Source of the DNA: Litchfieldia alkalitelluris
GTDB taxonomy: Bacteria; Bacillota; Bacilli; Bacillales; Salisediminibacteriaceae
NCBI RefSeq assembly: GCF_002153425.1
Contig: NZ_KZ119600.1
Location: 124,001-188,000, forward strand
Direction of reading: 5' to 3'
DNA: 64,000 bases
Shown here: positions 32,223 through 40,578 of the stretch, one piece after another
Layout: each line of letters opens with the position of its first letter
Numbering within the stretch: position 1 is the first letter of the stretch
Notes under the pieces: model-generated
Database searches by the model: none
What the model was told of the DNA's origin: nothing
What the model saw: the letters and a program-made list of their open reading frames with translations, nothing else
Translations under genes and position numbers: made by a program

Positions 32223-33962
32223 ATGTCCTGGAAAGAAGATTATAACAGGTGGATAAAATTTGAAAATCTAAATGTTGAATATAGAACTGAATTGGACAAG
32301 ATGAGTGAAAATCAAGAGGCCCTTGAAGATGCCTTTTATAAGACATTAGAATTTGGGACTGGCGGTATGCGTGGAGAAATTGGTCCAGGTATTAACCGAA
32401 TGAATATATATACTATTCGCAGAGCAACTAAAGGTTTAGCTGCACTGATCACAGAAAAGGGACAAGCTGAGATGGATCGTGGCGTTGCTATTTCCTATGA
32501 TAACCGCCATTTTTCTAGGGATTTCGCTATAGAAGCTGCAAAGGTTCTAGGAACAGATGGCATTAAAGCCTATGTTTTTGAAGAACTAAGGCCAACACCA
32601 CAGCTCTCATTCGCTGTTCGTCATTTAAATGCTACTGCAGGAATTATGATTACAGCAAGTCACAATCCACCAGAATATAATGGTTTTAAAGTTTACGGAG
32701 ATGATGGAGCCCAACTAGTAGGTCGTGACTCTGAGGCACTTCTAGACCTAGTGAATGCTGTGGAAGATGAATTACAAGTACCTGTGAAAGAAGAAGAGGA
32801 ATTAGTAGAAGCAGGGTTATTAAATTTCGTTGGACAAGAGATGGATGAAGCGTATGGAAAACAGCTCTTATCCGTAGTAAAGGATAATGACTTATTAAAA
32901 GCTTCTGGAGAAAAATTAAACATAGTTTTTACACCATTACATGGCGCATCGAAAAAGCCCCTAATGGAAAGTTTCAAAAACGCAGGTTTTTCGAATATCA
33001 GTCTTGTGGAAGAACAAGCAATGCCAGATCCTGATTTCAAAGGTGTTTCTTCTGCTAATCCAGAAGATCACATTGCTTTTGATCGAGCTATGGCTCAAGG
33101 AGAAGAGGTTGGAGCCGATATTTTAATTGCTTGTGATCCAGATGGGGATAGAGTTGGTATTGCAGCTAAATCATCAGAAGGTAAGTATCAAGTATTAACA
33201 GGGAACCAAACAGGTGCATTATTGCTTCATTACCTGTTCTCTACTCTAAAGAAAAAGAATAAACTCCCTAATGATGCAGTTATGATTCAGACTATCGTTA
33301 CTTCGCCATTAGGGAAAGCAATCGCAGATTCTTTTGGTGTAGAAGCGATGGACGTTTTAACAGGCTTTAAATTTATTGCTGAAAAAATTAGGGAGTTTGA
33401 AGCTACTGAGTCGAAAACTTTCTTATTTGGTTATGAAGAAAGCTATGGTTATTTAATTGAGCCTTTTGTAAGAGATAAAGATGCCATTCAAGCTGCTCTC
33501 CTTGCAGCGGAAGTAGCTCTTTACTATAAAACGGAAGGAAAAACTTTGTTCGAAGGCTTGAACGAGTTGTATGAAACGTACGGTTACTTTTATGAAACTT
33601 TACGATCCTTTGTTTTTAAAGGAAAGCAAGGGGTAGAAGTAATGAGTTCAACTATGGAGGCATTTCGAAGGGAATCATTGGAAGTTGAAGGCTTTAGTTT
33701 AATGCTTTCAGAGGACTACGCTACAGGAAAAGCCTATGATCATATTAGTAAAAAAGAACAACCTATTGATCTCCCAAAATCAAATGTTCTGAAATATATG
33801 ATGACAGATGGTTCTTGGGTTTGTTTACGCCCATCAGGAACTGAGCCAAAGCTGAAACTGTATTTCGGTGTTAATGACAAGACGTCTGACAGTGCTCAGA
33901 AAAAGATGGAGAATCTCATTGAACCAGTTTTAAAGCAACTTGAAATTTTACAAAGTAAATAA
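32223..33962 (+). CDS. pgcA: Alpha-phosphoglucomutase / phosphomannomutase family enzyme
   Basis: Interconverts glucose 1- and 6-phosphate, feeding UDP-glucose for teichoic acid and lipids. At 579 residues it matches Bacillus PgcA. The phosphoserine loop is TASHNPPEYNGFKVYGDDG (Ser about 144), the metal loop DPDGDRVGI (about 305), the sugar-specificity loop GYEESYGYLI (about 407), and the phosphate-binding loop RPSGTEPKLKLYF (about 539). ATG 32223 is nine bases after GAAGGAG; the in-frame GTG 32214 overlaps the ribosome site. A terminator follows. Confidence 0.94.
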   Translation: MSWKEDYNRWIKFENLNVEYRTELDKMSENQEALEDAFYKTLEFGTGGMRGEIGPGINRMNIYTIRRATKGLAALITEKGQAEMDRGVAISYDNRHFSRDFAIEAAKVLGTDGIKAYVFEELRPTPQLSFAVRHLNATAGIMITASHNPPEYNGFKVYGDDGAQLVGRDSEALLDLVNAVEDELQVPVKEEEELVEAGLLNFVGQEMDEAYGKQLLSVVKDNDLLKASGEKLNIVFTPLHGASKKPLMESFKNAGFSNISLVEEQAMPDPDFKGVSSANPEDHIAFDRAMAQGEEVGADILIACDPDGDRVGIAAKSSEGKYQVLTGNQTGALLLHYLFSTLKKKNKLPNDAVMIQTIVTSPLGKAIADSFGVEAMDVLTGFKFIAEKIREFEATESKTFLFGYEESYGYLIEPFVRDKDAIQAALLAAEVALYYKTEGKTLFEGLNELYETYGYFYETLRSFVFKGKQGVEVMSSTMEAFRRESLEVEGFSLMLSEDYATGKAYDHISKKEQPIDLPKSNVLKYMMTDGSWVCLRPSGTEPKLKLYFGVNDKTSDSAQKKMENLIEPVLKQLEILQSK

Positions 33963-33980
33963 AGTAGCTTGCATGATAAG

Positions 33981-34024
33981 GGATGATTTTCGGTGTAAAA
34001 AGCCGTTAATCATCCTTTTTTTTC
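33981..34024 (+). terminator. Intrinsic terminator after pgcA
   Basis: GGATGATT and CGG pair with CCG and AATCATCC, followed by a run of T. Confidence 0.8.
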
Positions 34025-34148
34025 GTTGTAAAAACCAAGACGGGTGTGCTTTCTCCATATTATTTTTCCAAATCTAGTCTCCTCCCTATCCACTCTATTC
34101 ATGTTAAGCATACGCTAATGTAGTGTGACATTGTAAGGAGGGATACCA

Positions 34149-34454
34149 GTGGGTAACCAAGATAAATTGATGGATGTTTTTATTGACCGTCTATTCAGGA
34201 AACACAATATCTCTGATGACAATATCGAATTATCAGAAGACGAAAGAGAACGTATGCGAGGAATTGTGGAAAACATTCAAGGTGAAGTTGAACAGTTTTT
34301 AGAGAATACAGAAAAAAAGGTCACAGAAGACGATATGCCAGCAGGCCTCAATACAACAAATGAATACACAGAAGATGCAGTAGAGAGTTTTCAAGAGGAT
34401 AATAGTCCACTAACAAAGCCGAAAGTCTACTTGCAAAATAAGAAAAAGAAATAA
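34149..34454 (+). CDS. 101-residue acidic hydrophilic protein, unknown
   Basis: Starts with GTG after AAGGAGGG and encodes a charged, coiled-coil-like protein (LSEDERERMRGIVENIQGEV) with a basic tail ending LQNKKKK. There is no membrane segment. It lies about 90 bases upstream of a CotX-like spore coat gene on the same strand, so a spore role is possible but unproven. Family not recognised. Confidence 0.65.
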   Translation: MGNQDKLMDVFIDRLFRKHNISDDNIELSEDERERMRGIVENIQGEVEQFLENTEKKVTEDDMPAGLNTTNEYTEDAVESFQEDNSPLTKPKVYLQNKKKK

Positions 34455-34545
34455 AAATTGTGCGAAAAACCTAAGATGTTTGTCCAATCTAAATAATTAT
34501 TCAAGCATACAGTGTAAGTGAAACCAGATAAAGGAGGAATTAAGA

Positions 34546-35007
34546 GTGAACCAAGAAGTGTATCGTTCAAATGAAGGGCAACAATCTTGGAGCGCATTGG
34601 ACACATCAAGAAAGCATCCTCTATGCTTTGATGACCAAGATGAGACACAAGATGCCGCAAACAAAAATAAAACATTGCAATTAAATGAAGAATATATTTT
34701 TATTAAAGATTCTTGTGATGTAACAGTTAATACTACAGATACGAAGGCAGCAGTAAACCTACAAGCTGGTTTACAGGCAGCAATTGCAGTGTTAATCAGT
34801 ATTTCAGTGGCAGACTCTTCAACAAGAGAGGAACTTACTCAAGAACTAATGAATACTGCCAAGGTAAAACAGATCTCTTATCAGAAAACAGTTGTAGAAA
34901 ACTCAAGAAACGTAGACATTGCAACGACAGACACACAAGCAGCAGCAAACATTCAAATCTTATTGCAATTACTAATTGCATTAGCAGTTAAGCTAGATAT
35001 TCTATAA
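34546..35007 (+). CDS. Spore coat protein X/V family protein
   Basis: A 153-residue CotX/CotV-type coat protein of the insoluble coat or crust. The family domain occurs as two related halves: DSCDVTVNTTDTKAAVNLQA near residue 52 and ENSRNVDIATTDTQAAANIQ near 115, each followed by a hydrophobic helix (LLQLLIALAVKLDIL at the end). It starts with GTG after GGAGG. Expression in the mother cell is expected from the family, though I did not identify a SigK promoter. Confidence 0.88.
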   Translation: MNQEVYRSNEGQQSWSALDTSRKHPLCFDDQDETQDAANKNKTLQLNEEYIFIKDSCDVTVNTTDTKAAVNLQAGLQAAIAVLISISVADSSTREELTQELMNTAKVKQISYQKTVVENSRNVDIATTDTQAAANIQILLQLLIALAVKLDIL

Positions 35008-35019
35008 TAAATGAACGGA

Positions 35020-35047
35020 AGCAGGGTGCAATAAAGCATCCTGCTTA
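35020..35047 (+). terminator. Terminator-like hairpin after the CotX-like gene
   Basis: AGCAGGGTGC pairs with GCATCCTGCT with one mismatch around ATAAA, followed by TATTTC. Confidence 0.6.
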
Positions 35048-35191
35048 TTTCATTTTAAAGTGTCCATTACATACACAGTGAAAATTTATAGGACTTTTAA
35101 CTTGATTCAGTGATGTCGAAGTTTGACCAACTTTGATAGAATTTGTCATGGTATAGTAAAGGTATTCTTGATAAAAAAATGGGGGATCAAC

Positions 35192-36898
35192 ATGAGGTTA
35201 AGCAACATGAAGATGAGGAATAAATTAATTAGTAGTTTTGCATTAGTTTTAATTATTATTTTTACTGTTATTGCATTGACTTATAAAAATTTTACTGATC
35301 AATATGAAGCGATGCAATGGAATAATCATACATATGAAGTGGTTATTGAAGCTGTAGAAATTGAGGGTAGTTTTGTTAATATGGAAACTGGTGTGAGAGG
35401 TTTCGGGATAACTGGAGATGAAACATATCTTGAACCATTTACCCAGGGTTTAGAGGAGTTTGATAGGCATTTTTCAGCAATCAAGGAATTAACTTCTGAC
35501 AATCCTAATCAACAGGAACGATTGGAGAAAATCGAAAGCGACAAGGAACAATGGCTTTCACTTGAAGCGTACCCTTTAATTGAATTACGACAAAACGCTG
35601 ACTTGGATGATGTTAGGCATTTTGTTCAGGAAGGTAATGGGAAACGCGCGATGGACGAAATTAGACTTACATTAGTCGAAGTTATTGCAGAAGAAGAAGC
35701 ATTACTTGAGGAGCGAAGTGAGTTAACAGAGCAGTTGTTTGTTCTTACGAGATCTACCATCATTATTGGAACAAGTATATGTATTTTATTAACTGTGGCA
35801 ATCATATTTATATTAAATAAAACTGTTACACAATCAACAAAAAGGATTTTGGCTGGGATAACTAATGTGGCAAATGGAGATTTGTCACAAAAAGTTGAGG
35901 TTACAGGAAAAGACGAAATGGCAGAAATGTCAAAAAGACTAAATGATATGATTGATCGATTAAATGGCTTATTACACGCTGTTAATAGTTCAAGTGAATC
36001 AGTGTTACATTCATCAAATTCATTAAAAGAAATTTCAGATCAAACCGCTAAAGCTAATGATGAAGTTGCTATAACAATTTCAGAAATTGCTAATGGTGCT
36101 AGTAATCAAGCAACTGATATTGAAGAAGGGTCTACTAAGATAAATGAACTTGGCAAAGACATTGAAAATATTACGTTAACTTCAGAAAATATGAAGGACG
36201 CATCAAATAAAACTCATATCCTATCTAGTAAAGGCGAAGACATTGTAAAAGTTTTAACGGAAAAATCAGAAGAGAGTAATAGTGTAACAAATAAGGTTAA
36301 CGACTCTATTATAAAAGTTAATGAAAGTACTGCACAAATTGGAACTATTATAAAAAGTATTAGTGATATTGCTGAACAAACAAACTTATTGGCTCTGAAT
36401 GCTTCCATTGAGGCTGCTAGGGCAGGAGAAGCAGGTCGTGGATTTGCAGTAGTTGCAGATGAAATAAGAAAATTAGCTGAACAATCTACGAAATCTGTGA
36501 AAGATATAAATGATATATTAGTTATGATTCAAAATAACTCAGATATAGCCTTCACCTCTATGACAAGTGCAAAAGAAATTACTGAACAACAACATGAGGC
36601 AGTACTACAAACAAGTACCATTTTTAATGATATATCGGATTCGATTTTAACATTAATTGAGAAAATATCAGAAGTAACTAATTCCAGTGTAGATATGAAT
36701 AATAAAAAAGAAAGTATTTTAAGTATGATAGAAAAACTGTCAGCATTGTCCGAGGAAACGGCTGCGTCTACAGAAGAAGCATCTGCAGCAACTGAAGAAC
36801 AGGCGGCCTCAATGCATAGTTTGTTACAACATGCAGAAGGCTTACACGATTTATCAAATAGTTTAATACAAGAAGTGAATAAGTTTAAGTTAAGATAA
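35192..36898 (+). CDS. Methyl-accepting chemotaxis protein with CHASE3-like sensor
   Basis: A 568-residue chemoreceptor. The first helix ([20 protein letters not shown]) is followed by an all-helical external region (about 35-180; [20 protein letters not shown] is typical of CHASE3), a second helix (about 183-203), HAMP, and a full signalling domain. The hairpin tip, which binds CheA and CheW, reads [19 protein letters not shown], then [21 protein letters not shown] 35192 is preceded by GGGGGATC. It is monocistronic; the ligand is unknown. Confidence 0.92.
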   Translation: MRLSNMKMRNKLISSFALVLIIIFTVIALTYKNFTDQYEAMQWNNHTYEVVIEAVEIEGSFVNMETGVRGFGITGDETYLEPFTQGLEEFDRHFSAIKELTSDNPNQQERLEKIESDKEQWLSLEAYPLIELRQNADLDDVRHFVQEGNGKRAMDEIRLTLVEVIAEEEALLEERSELTEQLFVLTRSTIIIGTSICILLTVAIIFILNKTVTQSTKRILAGITNVANGDLSQKVEVTGKDEMAEMSKRLNDMIDRLNGLLHAVNSSSESVLHSSNSLKEISDQTAKANDEVAITISEIANGASNQATDIEEGSTKINELGKDIENITLTSENMKDASNKTHILSSKGEDIVKVLTEKSEESNSVTNKVNDSIIKVNESTAQIGTIIKSISDIAEQTNLLALNASIEAARAGEAGRGFAVVADEIRKLAEQSTKSVKDINDILVMIQNNSDIAFTSMTSAKEITEQQHEAVLQTSTIFNDISDSILTLIEKISEVTNSSVDMNNKKESILSMIEKLSALSEETAASTEEASAATEEQAASMHSLLQHAEGLHDLSNSLIQEVNKFKLR

Positions 36899-36929
36899 TC
36901 TAGGAAAAAATGAGTGTTATTTATTAACT

Positions 36930-37250
36930 CTGTTAAAGGATAATGTTGATATTTAACACTTTTGATTTTTTGTGGAAGGTATGCCTGTCTCTTCCTCTAC
37001 GAGCAAATGCTTCGTAGCGTATCCGTCGAGACAACTCGCAGCATACTCGTGATGTTTATGCTCGTTCCTGCGGGATTAAAGGCAGGGGTAAGACCCCGCA
37101 GATGCAAAGCATCGAGGAGGCTTACCAGCCGCCCGCGGCAAAGAAGACACTGCGAAAGTTGAGCAGATGTCGCACTTGTACCTTGCGTGAAAGCGAGTAC
37201 CTGTAACAAAAAATCAACATCTAAGTTTAACAGAGCCTATTTATTTAGAA
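36930..37250. repeat. Long copy of the dispersed Bacillaceae intergenic repeat
   Basis: Begins with GTTAAAGGATAATGTTGATA and includes CCTGCGGGATTAAAGGCAGG, GTAAGACCCCGCAGATGC, CATCGAGGAGGCTTACCAGC, CGCCCGCGGCAAAG, then GCAGATGTCGCACTTGTACC, AAAGCGAGTACCTGTAAC and a final GTTTAACAGAGCC. The outer ends (CTCTGTTAAA and TTTAACAGAG) are inverted copies, so the whole block can fold on itself. Open frames crossing it are not genes. GC content is well above the surroundings. Confidence 0.7.
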
Positions 37251-37412
37251 AAACTTCATAAAATCTCAAGGCTCACATAACTTGATAACAGCATAAAAAT
37301 TCCACATGTCATCTGCATGTGGAATTTTTATAATTAGTGAAAAGTAACTGTTCAAATTCAAATTTTCAAAGTAAACTGAATTTATAATAACCGACCGTAT
37401 CGGAGGGGGAAA

Positions 37413-37871
37413 ATGAAAGTATTTGCTATTATTCTTATTGCATTATCAACGATATCGTTTCGCGCTTGTGACCATCAACAACCACATGAAGATTTGGAGC
37501 TGTCATTATCTCCTAACTATTCAGAAGGGGTATTGTATTTAACACCAGTCATTACATATATTGGGGAGGATCCTATTAAATTGCATTATGGGAATAACAT
37601 TGCATGGATTGAGCGTGTAGAAAAAGATGAGGAAACCTATTTTGAATATGAGGAACCTACCGCAGTGTTAGAGCATCGTTCAAAATTAGTGGAAGAAGAT
37701 GAAAGAGCGGGTCAGACCATTAAAATTGAAGTGGATCCAGGTACATATGAAATTGTATTAAAGGCAGAATACACAGTGGAAAAAGACGGTGAAAGGGCTA
37801 CAAATACGGACGGAAATAATGGGTTTCAACATACCAATCGAGTCGTTCAGACCATTGAAGTGAAACGGTGA
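37413..37871 (+). CDS. Probable lipoprotein, unknown function
   Basis: A 152-residue protein with a short signal sequence (MKVFAIILIALSTISFRAC) whose Cys19 could be lipidated, although Arg at -2 makes the lipobox atypical. The mature part is beta-rich and acidic (YLTPVITYIGEDPIKLHYG; IKIEVDPGTYEIVLKAEYTV), suggesting an immunoglobulin-like fold such as those of BsuPI-type inhibitors, but I cannot assign a family. GGAGGGGG precedes the ATG. Confidence 0.65.
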   Translation: MKVFAIILIALSTISFRACDHQQPHEDLELSLSPNYSEGVLYLTPVITYIGEDPIKLHYGNNIAWIERVEKDEETYFEYEEPTAVLEHRSKLVEEDERAGQTIKIEVDPGTYEIVLKAEYTVEKDGERATNTDGNNGFQHTNRVVQTIEVKR

Positions 37872-38099
37872 TAATCCCTACACGAAAGGAATGGCAACGC
37901 TATCATAAAAGGGTTGAGAAAGGAAAAATGTGTTTACAGAGGGAAGTGCTGTGTGATATGATCGAATGGTAAATTGTTTTGAAATCGAAAAACGTTTTCG
38001 GCCTCGAAAGCATTGTATTACATCAGGCATCAGGCATGAAATGGTTTTACGGTATTCAAAGATTTAACTTTTCTATTTATTTTTAAGGAGGCCGTTAAC

Positions 38100-38297
38100 A
38101 TGACAGGCAAAGTAAAATGGTTTAACTCAGAAAAAGGTTTTGGATTTATCGAGCGTGAAGGTGGAGACGACGTATTCGTACACTTCTCTGCAATCCAAGG
38201 AGAAGGATTCAAAACTTTAGAAGAAGGTCAAGATGTTGAATTTGATATCGTAGATGGCGACCGTGGCCCACAAGCTTCTAACGTTGTTAAGCTATAA
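38100..38297 (+). CDS. Cold shock protein (CspA/CspB family)
   Basis: A 65-residue cold-shock-domain RNA chaperone. The RNA-binding motifs are KGFGFI (about 13-18) and VFVHF (about 26-30), followed by [10 protein letters not shown] at the end. TTAAGGAGG lies eight bases upstream of the ATG. A long, AT-rich leader of more than 100 bases precedes it, as is common for cold-regulated csp genes. A terminator follows. Confidence 0.95.
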   Translation: MTGKVKWFNSEKGFGFIEREGGDDVFVHFSAIQGEGFKTLEEGQDVEFDIVDGDRGPQASNVVKL

Positions 38298-38328
38298 TTC
38301 AAACACTAACCTAAATATATAATTAAAC

Positions 38329-38361
38329 AAAGGTCTGCTCCTAATGGGGTAGACCTTTTCT
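38329..38361 (+). terminator. Intrinsic terminator after the csp gene
   Basis: AAAGGTCTGCTCC pairs with GGGGTAGACCTTT with one mismatch, followed by TCTAAT. Confidence 0.75.
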
Positions 38362-38394
38362 AATACTACATACATTTGCAAAGGGGTGTAACTA

Positions 38395-39285
38395 GTGGAA
38401 GGAAACAAATCGCATAAAAGTTTTGAGAGAAGAATATCTGGTGTGCATGGTGAAAAGGGTAAAGAGTGGCTACGTAAACTCCCAAACATTCTTAATGAGG
38501 CAGAGACTAGGTTTGATATATCCATTGGTACACCATTTGATTTGTCATATAATTATGTCACACGTGCTTTCTTAAAAGATACGTATGAACCTTGTGTTTT
38601 GAAATTAGGAGTTGACGGTAAGGAATTCTTAACTGAAGTAAAAACTTTAGAAAAGTTTCGTGGGCAAGGGTATGTACAGTTAATTGATAAAGAAGAAGAA
38701 TTACGTGCGTTTTTACTATCTTACAAAGAAGGAGATACTCCACCATTAGATGATGTTGAGGCAATATCATCTGTAATGAAGAGATCCCCTAAAATAAAAA
38801 CAGATATTGAAATTTTTCCAACAATAGAGGAGCAATTTCATAGTCTTCAAAAGTATAGAAACTCAAAAGACTTATATGAAAAGGGTTATGTAAACGAAGC
38901 GTTATTAAGAAAAGCCGAAGATATGATAGAAGTGTTGTTAAATAGCGAGACGGAAAAAGTACTCTTGCATGGTGACCTTCATGCTGGAAATATTATATAT
39001 GATGGTGAGCGTTACACAGCCATTGACCCTAAGGGAGTCGTGGGGGAACTTGCTTTTGAACCAGCACAGTTCTTTTTAAATGCTCCAATTTCACTATTAA
39101 AGGATGAAAAGATAGTAAATAAGTGGCTATTATTCTTTAAAGAAAATAATCACCTCGACCCTGATAGAGTTATCCAGTATGCATTTTGTAAAGCTGTCTT
39201 ATCATTAGTTTGGCTTGTGGAAGATAACGACCCTAATTGGGAAGAGGGGGTTGAATATGCTAAGGTTATTGAAATGCATGTATAG
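38395..39285 (+). CDS. APH(6)/hydroxyurea-phosphotransferase family kinase
   Basis: A 296-residue small-molecule kinase. The catalytic loop LLHGDLHAGNIIYDGERY (Asp about 200) and the metal-binding AIDPKGVVGELAFEPAQF (about 212-229) match the APH(6) streptomycin kinase family. The ATP-binding Lys is likely in PCVLKLGVDGKEF near residue 64. It starts with GTG after AAAGGGGTG. Chromosomal relatives are common in bacilli and most are not shown to inactivate antibiotics, so resistance is not claimed. Confidence 0.85.
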   Translation: MEGNKSHKSFERRISGVHGEKGKEWLRKLPNILNEAETRFDISIGTPFDLSYNYVTRAFLKDTYEPCVLKLGVDGKEFLTEVKTLEKFRGQGYVQLIDKEEELRAFLLSYKEGDTPPLDDVEAISSVMKRSPKIKTDIEIFPTIEEQFHSLQKYRNSKDLYEKGYVNEALLRKAEDMIEVLLNSETEKVLLHGDLHAGNIIYDGERYTAIDPKGVVGELAFEPAQFFLNAPISLLKDEKIVNKWLLFFKENNHLDPDRVIQYAFCKAVLSLVWLVEDNDPNWEEGVEYAKVIEMHV

Positions 39286-39337
39286 GAGGCTGTTCTCAAG
39301 AATTATATTTTTATGGCAATTGTAAAAAAGGGATGAG

Positions 39338-39763
39338 ATGTTCTTCATGAAAAAACATGGATTAATTATATTAAGTATTTTTATCGGAGGCGCCATAGGG
39401 ACTATGTTTCGCTATTTCATTAACTTACACTTCCTCGGAGTTGGTGGCGTGATTTTTCCTTTTGGAACCCTTATTGAAAATCTTGTTGGAAGCTTCCTTC
39501 TTGGAGCATTAACGGGATATATAGTCGCAAAAAAGTTACCAGCTTTTTTAGAAAAAGGAATAGGTGTAGGTTTTTGTGGAGGATTTACAACAATGTCTAC
39601 CTTGGCAGCAGACACTGTTTTTTTAAGTAGTGCGGCAATTTCCTGGCATGTAATGGTATACATAATCGCCTCCTTATTTGGAGGCATATTATTAGCTCTC
39701 CTAGGGCTCACTCTTACCCAAGCATATAATAAAAAGAGCTTGAGAAGGGAAGGGTTCGAATGA
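39338..39763 (+). CDS. crcB: CrcB/Fluc fluoride channel subunit 1
   Basis: A 141-residue, four-helix fluoride exporter subunit. Family motifs are GGAIGTMFRYFINL (about 13-26), FGTLIENLVGSFLLG (about 44-58; the Asn faces the pore) and CGGFTTMSTLAAD (about 84). The second crcB begins four bases before this gene ends (ATGA overlap), and paired Bacillus genes form heterodimeric channels. I see no crcB-type fluoride riboswitch in the short leader, so constitutive or different control is inferred. Confidence 0.9.
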   Translation: MFFMKKHGLIILSIFIGGAIGTMFRYFINLHFLGVGGVIFPFGTLIENLVGSFLLGALTGYIVAKKLPAFLEKGIGVGFCGGFTTMSTLAADTVFLSSAAISWHVMVYIIASLFGGILLALLGLTLTQAYNKKSLRREGFE

Positions 39764-40137
39764 ATTTAATAATCGTTGCAATTGGTGGAGGTTTAGGGGC
39801 TGTTATACGTTATATTTTAGGAATATGGATAAAGGATAAAACAAAGGAGAGGGCTATTCCAACGGCAATGCTTGTAGTAAATGTGGTAGGAGCGTTTGGG
39901 CTTGGGTATTTTTTAAGTAGCTTTTATGGCGAAATTCCAGTAAATGCATATGACGAGAGGCCTTTTCTTATAATTGGTATTGGTTTTTTTGGCGCGTTTA
40001 CGACCTTCTCTACCTTTAGTGTTGAAGCAGTTACGTTAATGCAGAAAAAGAAATGGGGTGCATTGACCACTTATGTTTTGTTGAGTATAGGTGGAAGTGT
40101 CTTAACATTTCTCATAGGATTCTACCTAGGGTTGTAA
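39760..40137 (+). CDS. crcB: CrcB/Fluc fluoride channel subunit 2
   Basis: Partner subunit of 125 residues. It has GGGLGAVIRYILGI near the N-terminus, TAMLVVNVVGAFGLGYFL (about 35-52) and GAFTTFSTFSVEAV (about 78-91), including the pore Phe residues of the Fluc family. ATG 39760 overlaps the stop of the first subunit, so the two are made together. No terminator is obvious; a set of hairpin repeats follows. Confidence 0.9.
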   Translation: MNLIIVAIGGGLGAVIRYILGIWIKDKTKERAIPTAMLVVNVVGAFGLGYFLSSFYGEIPVNAYDERPFLIIGIGFFGAFTTFSTFSVEAVTLMQKKKWGALTTYVLLSIGGSVLTFLIGFYLGL

Positions 40138-40218
40138 CAGGAAAGTCCTTTCTTAATAATTTCATTGGACTCACTCGGACCAATAGAATGAAGGAAGCTG
40201 CAACAAGGGTTGATGTAA

Positions 40219-40405
40219 CTATAAGGGGAGAAACTACCCCTATTAAAGAAATGGCACTGAAAATAGTTTAAATAGATGGAGAAATTCCCCCTATGACTCA
40301 AATAAACATGATAATTTGATTTTTGTGTATCCTTAAAGGGAAAACTTACCCTTATTTATGCCAATCTAGCAATATTCTAGAGTTTAAAGGGAAAGTCTCC
40401 CCTTA
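40219..40405. repeat. Hairpin repeat set, four units
   Basis: AAGGGGAGAAACTACCCCT (40224), GATGGAGAAATTCCCCCT (40275), AAAGGGAAAACTTACCCTT (40335) and AAAGGGAAAGTCTCCCCTT (40386) are related inverted repeats spaced 51, 61 and 51 bp. They lie between the convergent crcB and BCCT genes. The steps are similar to those at 28.6 kb (60 and 51). Confidence 0.65.
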
Positions 40406-40529
40406 TCTAAACTAAAGATAAGGTTCTTCACGTTGGGGGTTCTCTTTCAAGTGGTGTGAGTGGATCAATGGTTGTTGCTTAGAAGTAATAATCATTGTTT
40501 TATCAGGGTAGCTTTTAGCTTATTAAATA

Positions 40530-40565
40530 AAAAGGTGCGAGCCAAAAATTAGGCCCGCACCTTTT
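40530..40565. terminator. Terminator of the BCCT gene
   Basis: AAAAGGTGCG and CGCACCTTTT, with inner GCC/GGC pairing, form a stem; on the minus strand a T tract follows. Confidence 0.8.
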
Positions 40566-40578
40566 CCTTCAATACTTA

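Noticed and set aside
36962-37209. Open frames on both strands in the 37-kb intergenic region
   Set aside because: Both lie inside the GC-rich dispersed repeat, whose blocks recur elsewhere without frame conservation.
39286-39337. Fluoride riboswitch before crcB
   Set aside because: The leader is too short and lacks the conserved GGCGAUGG-type start and pseudoknot pairing of the crcB motif.
40053-40271. 72-residue plus-strand frame overlapping the second crcB
   Set aside because: Most of it is an alternate frame of crcB and of the hairpin repeat set, with no ribosome site.
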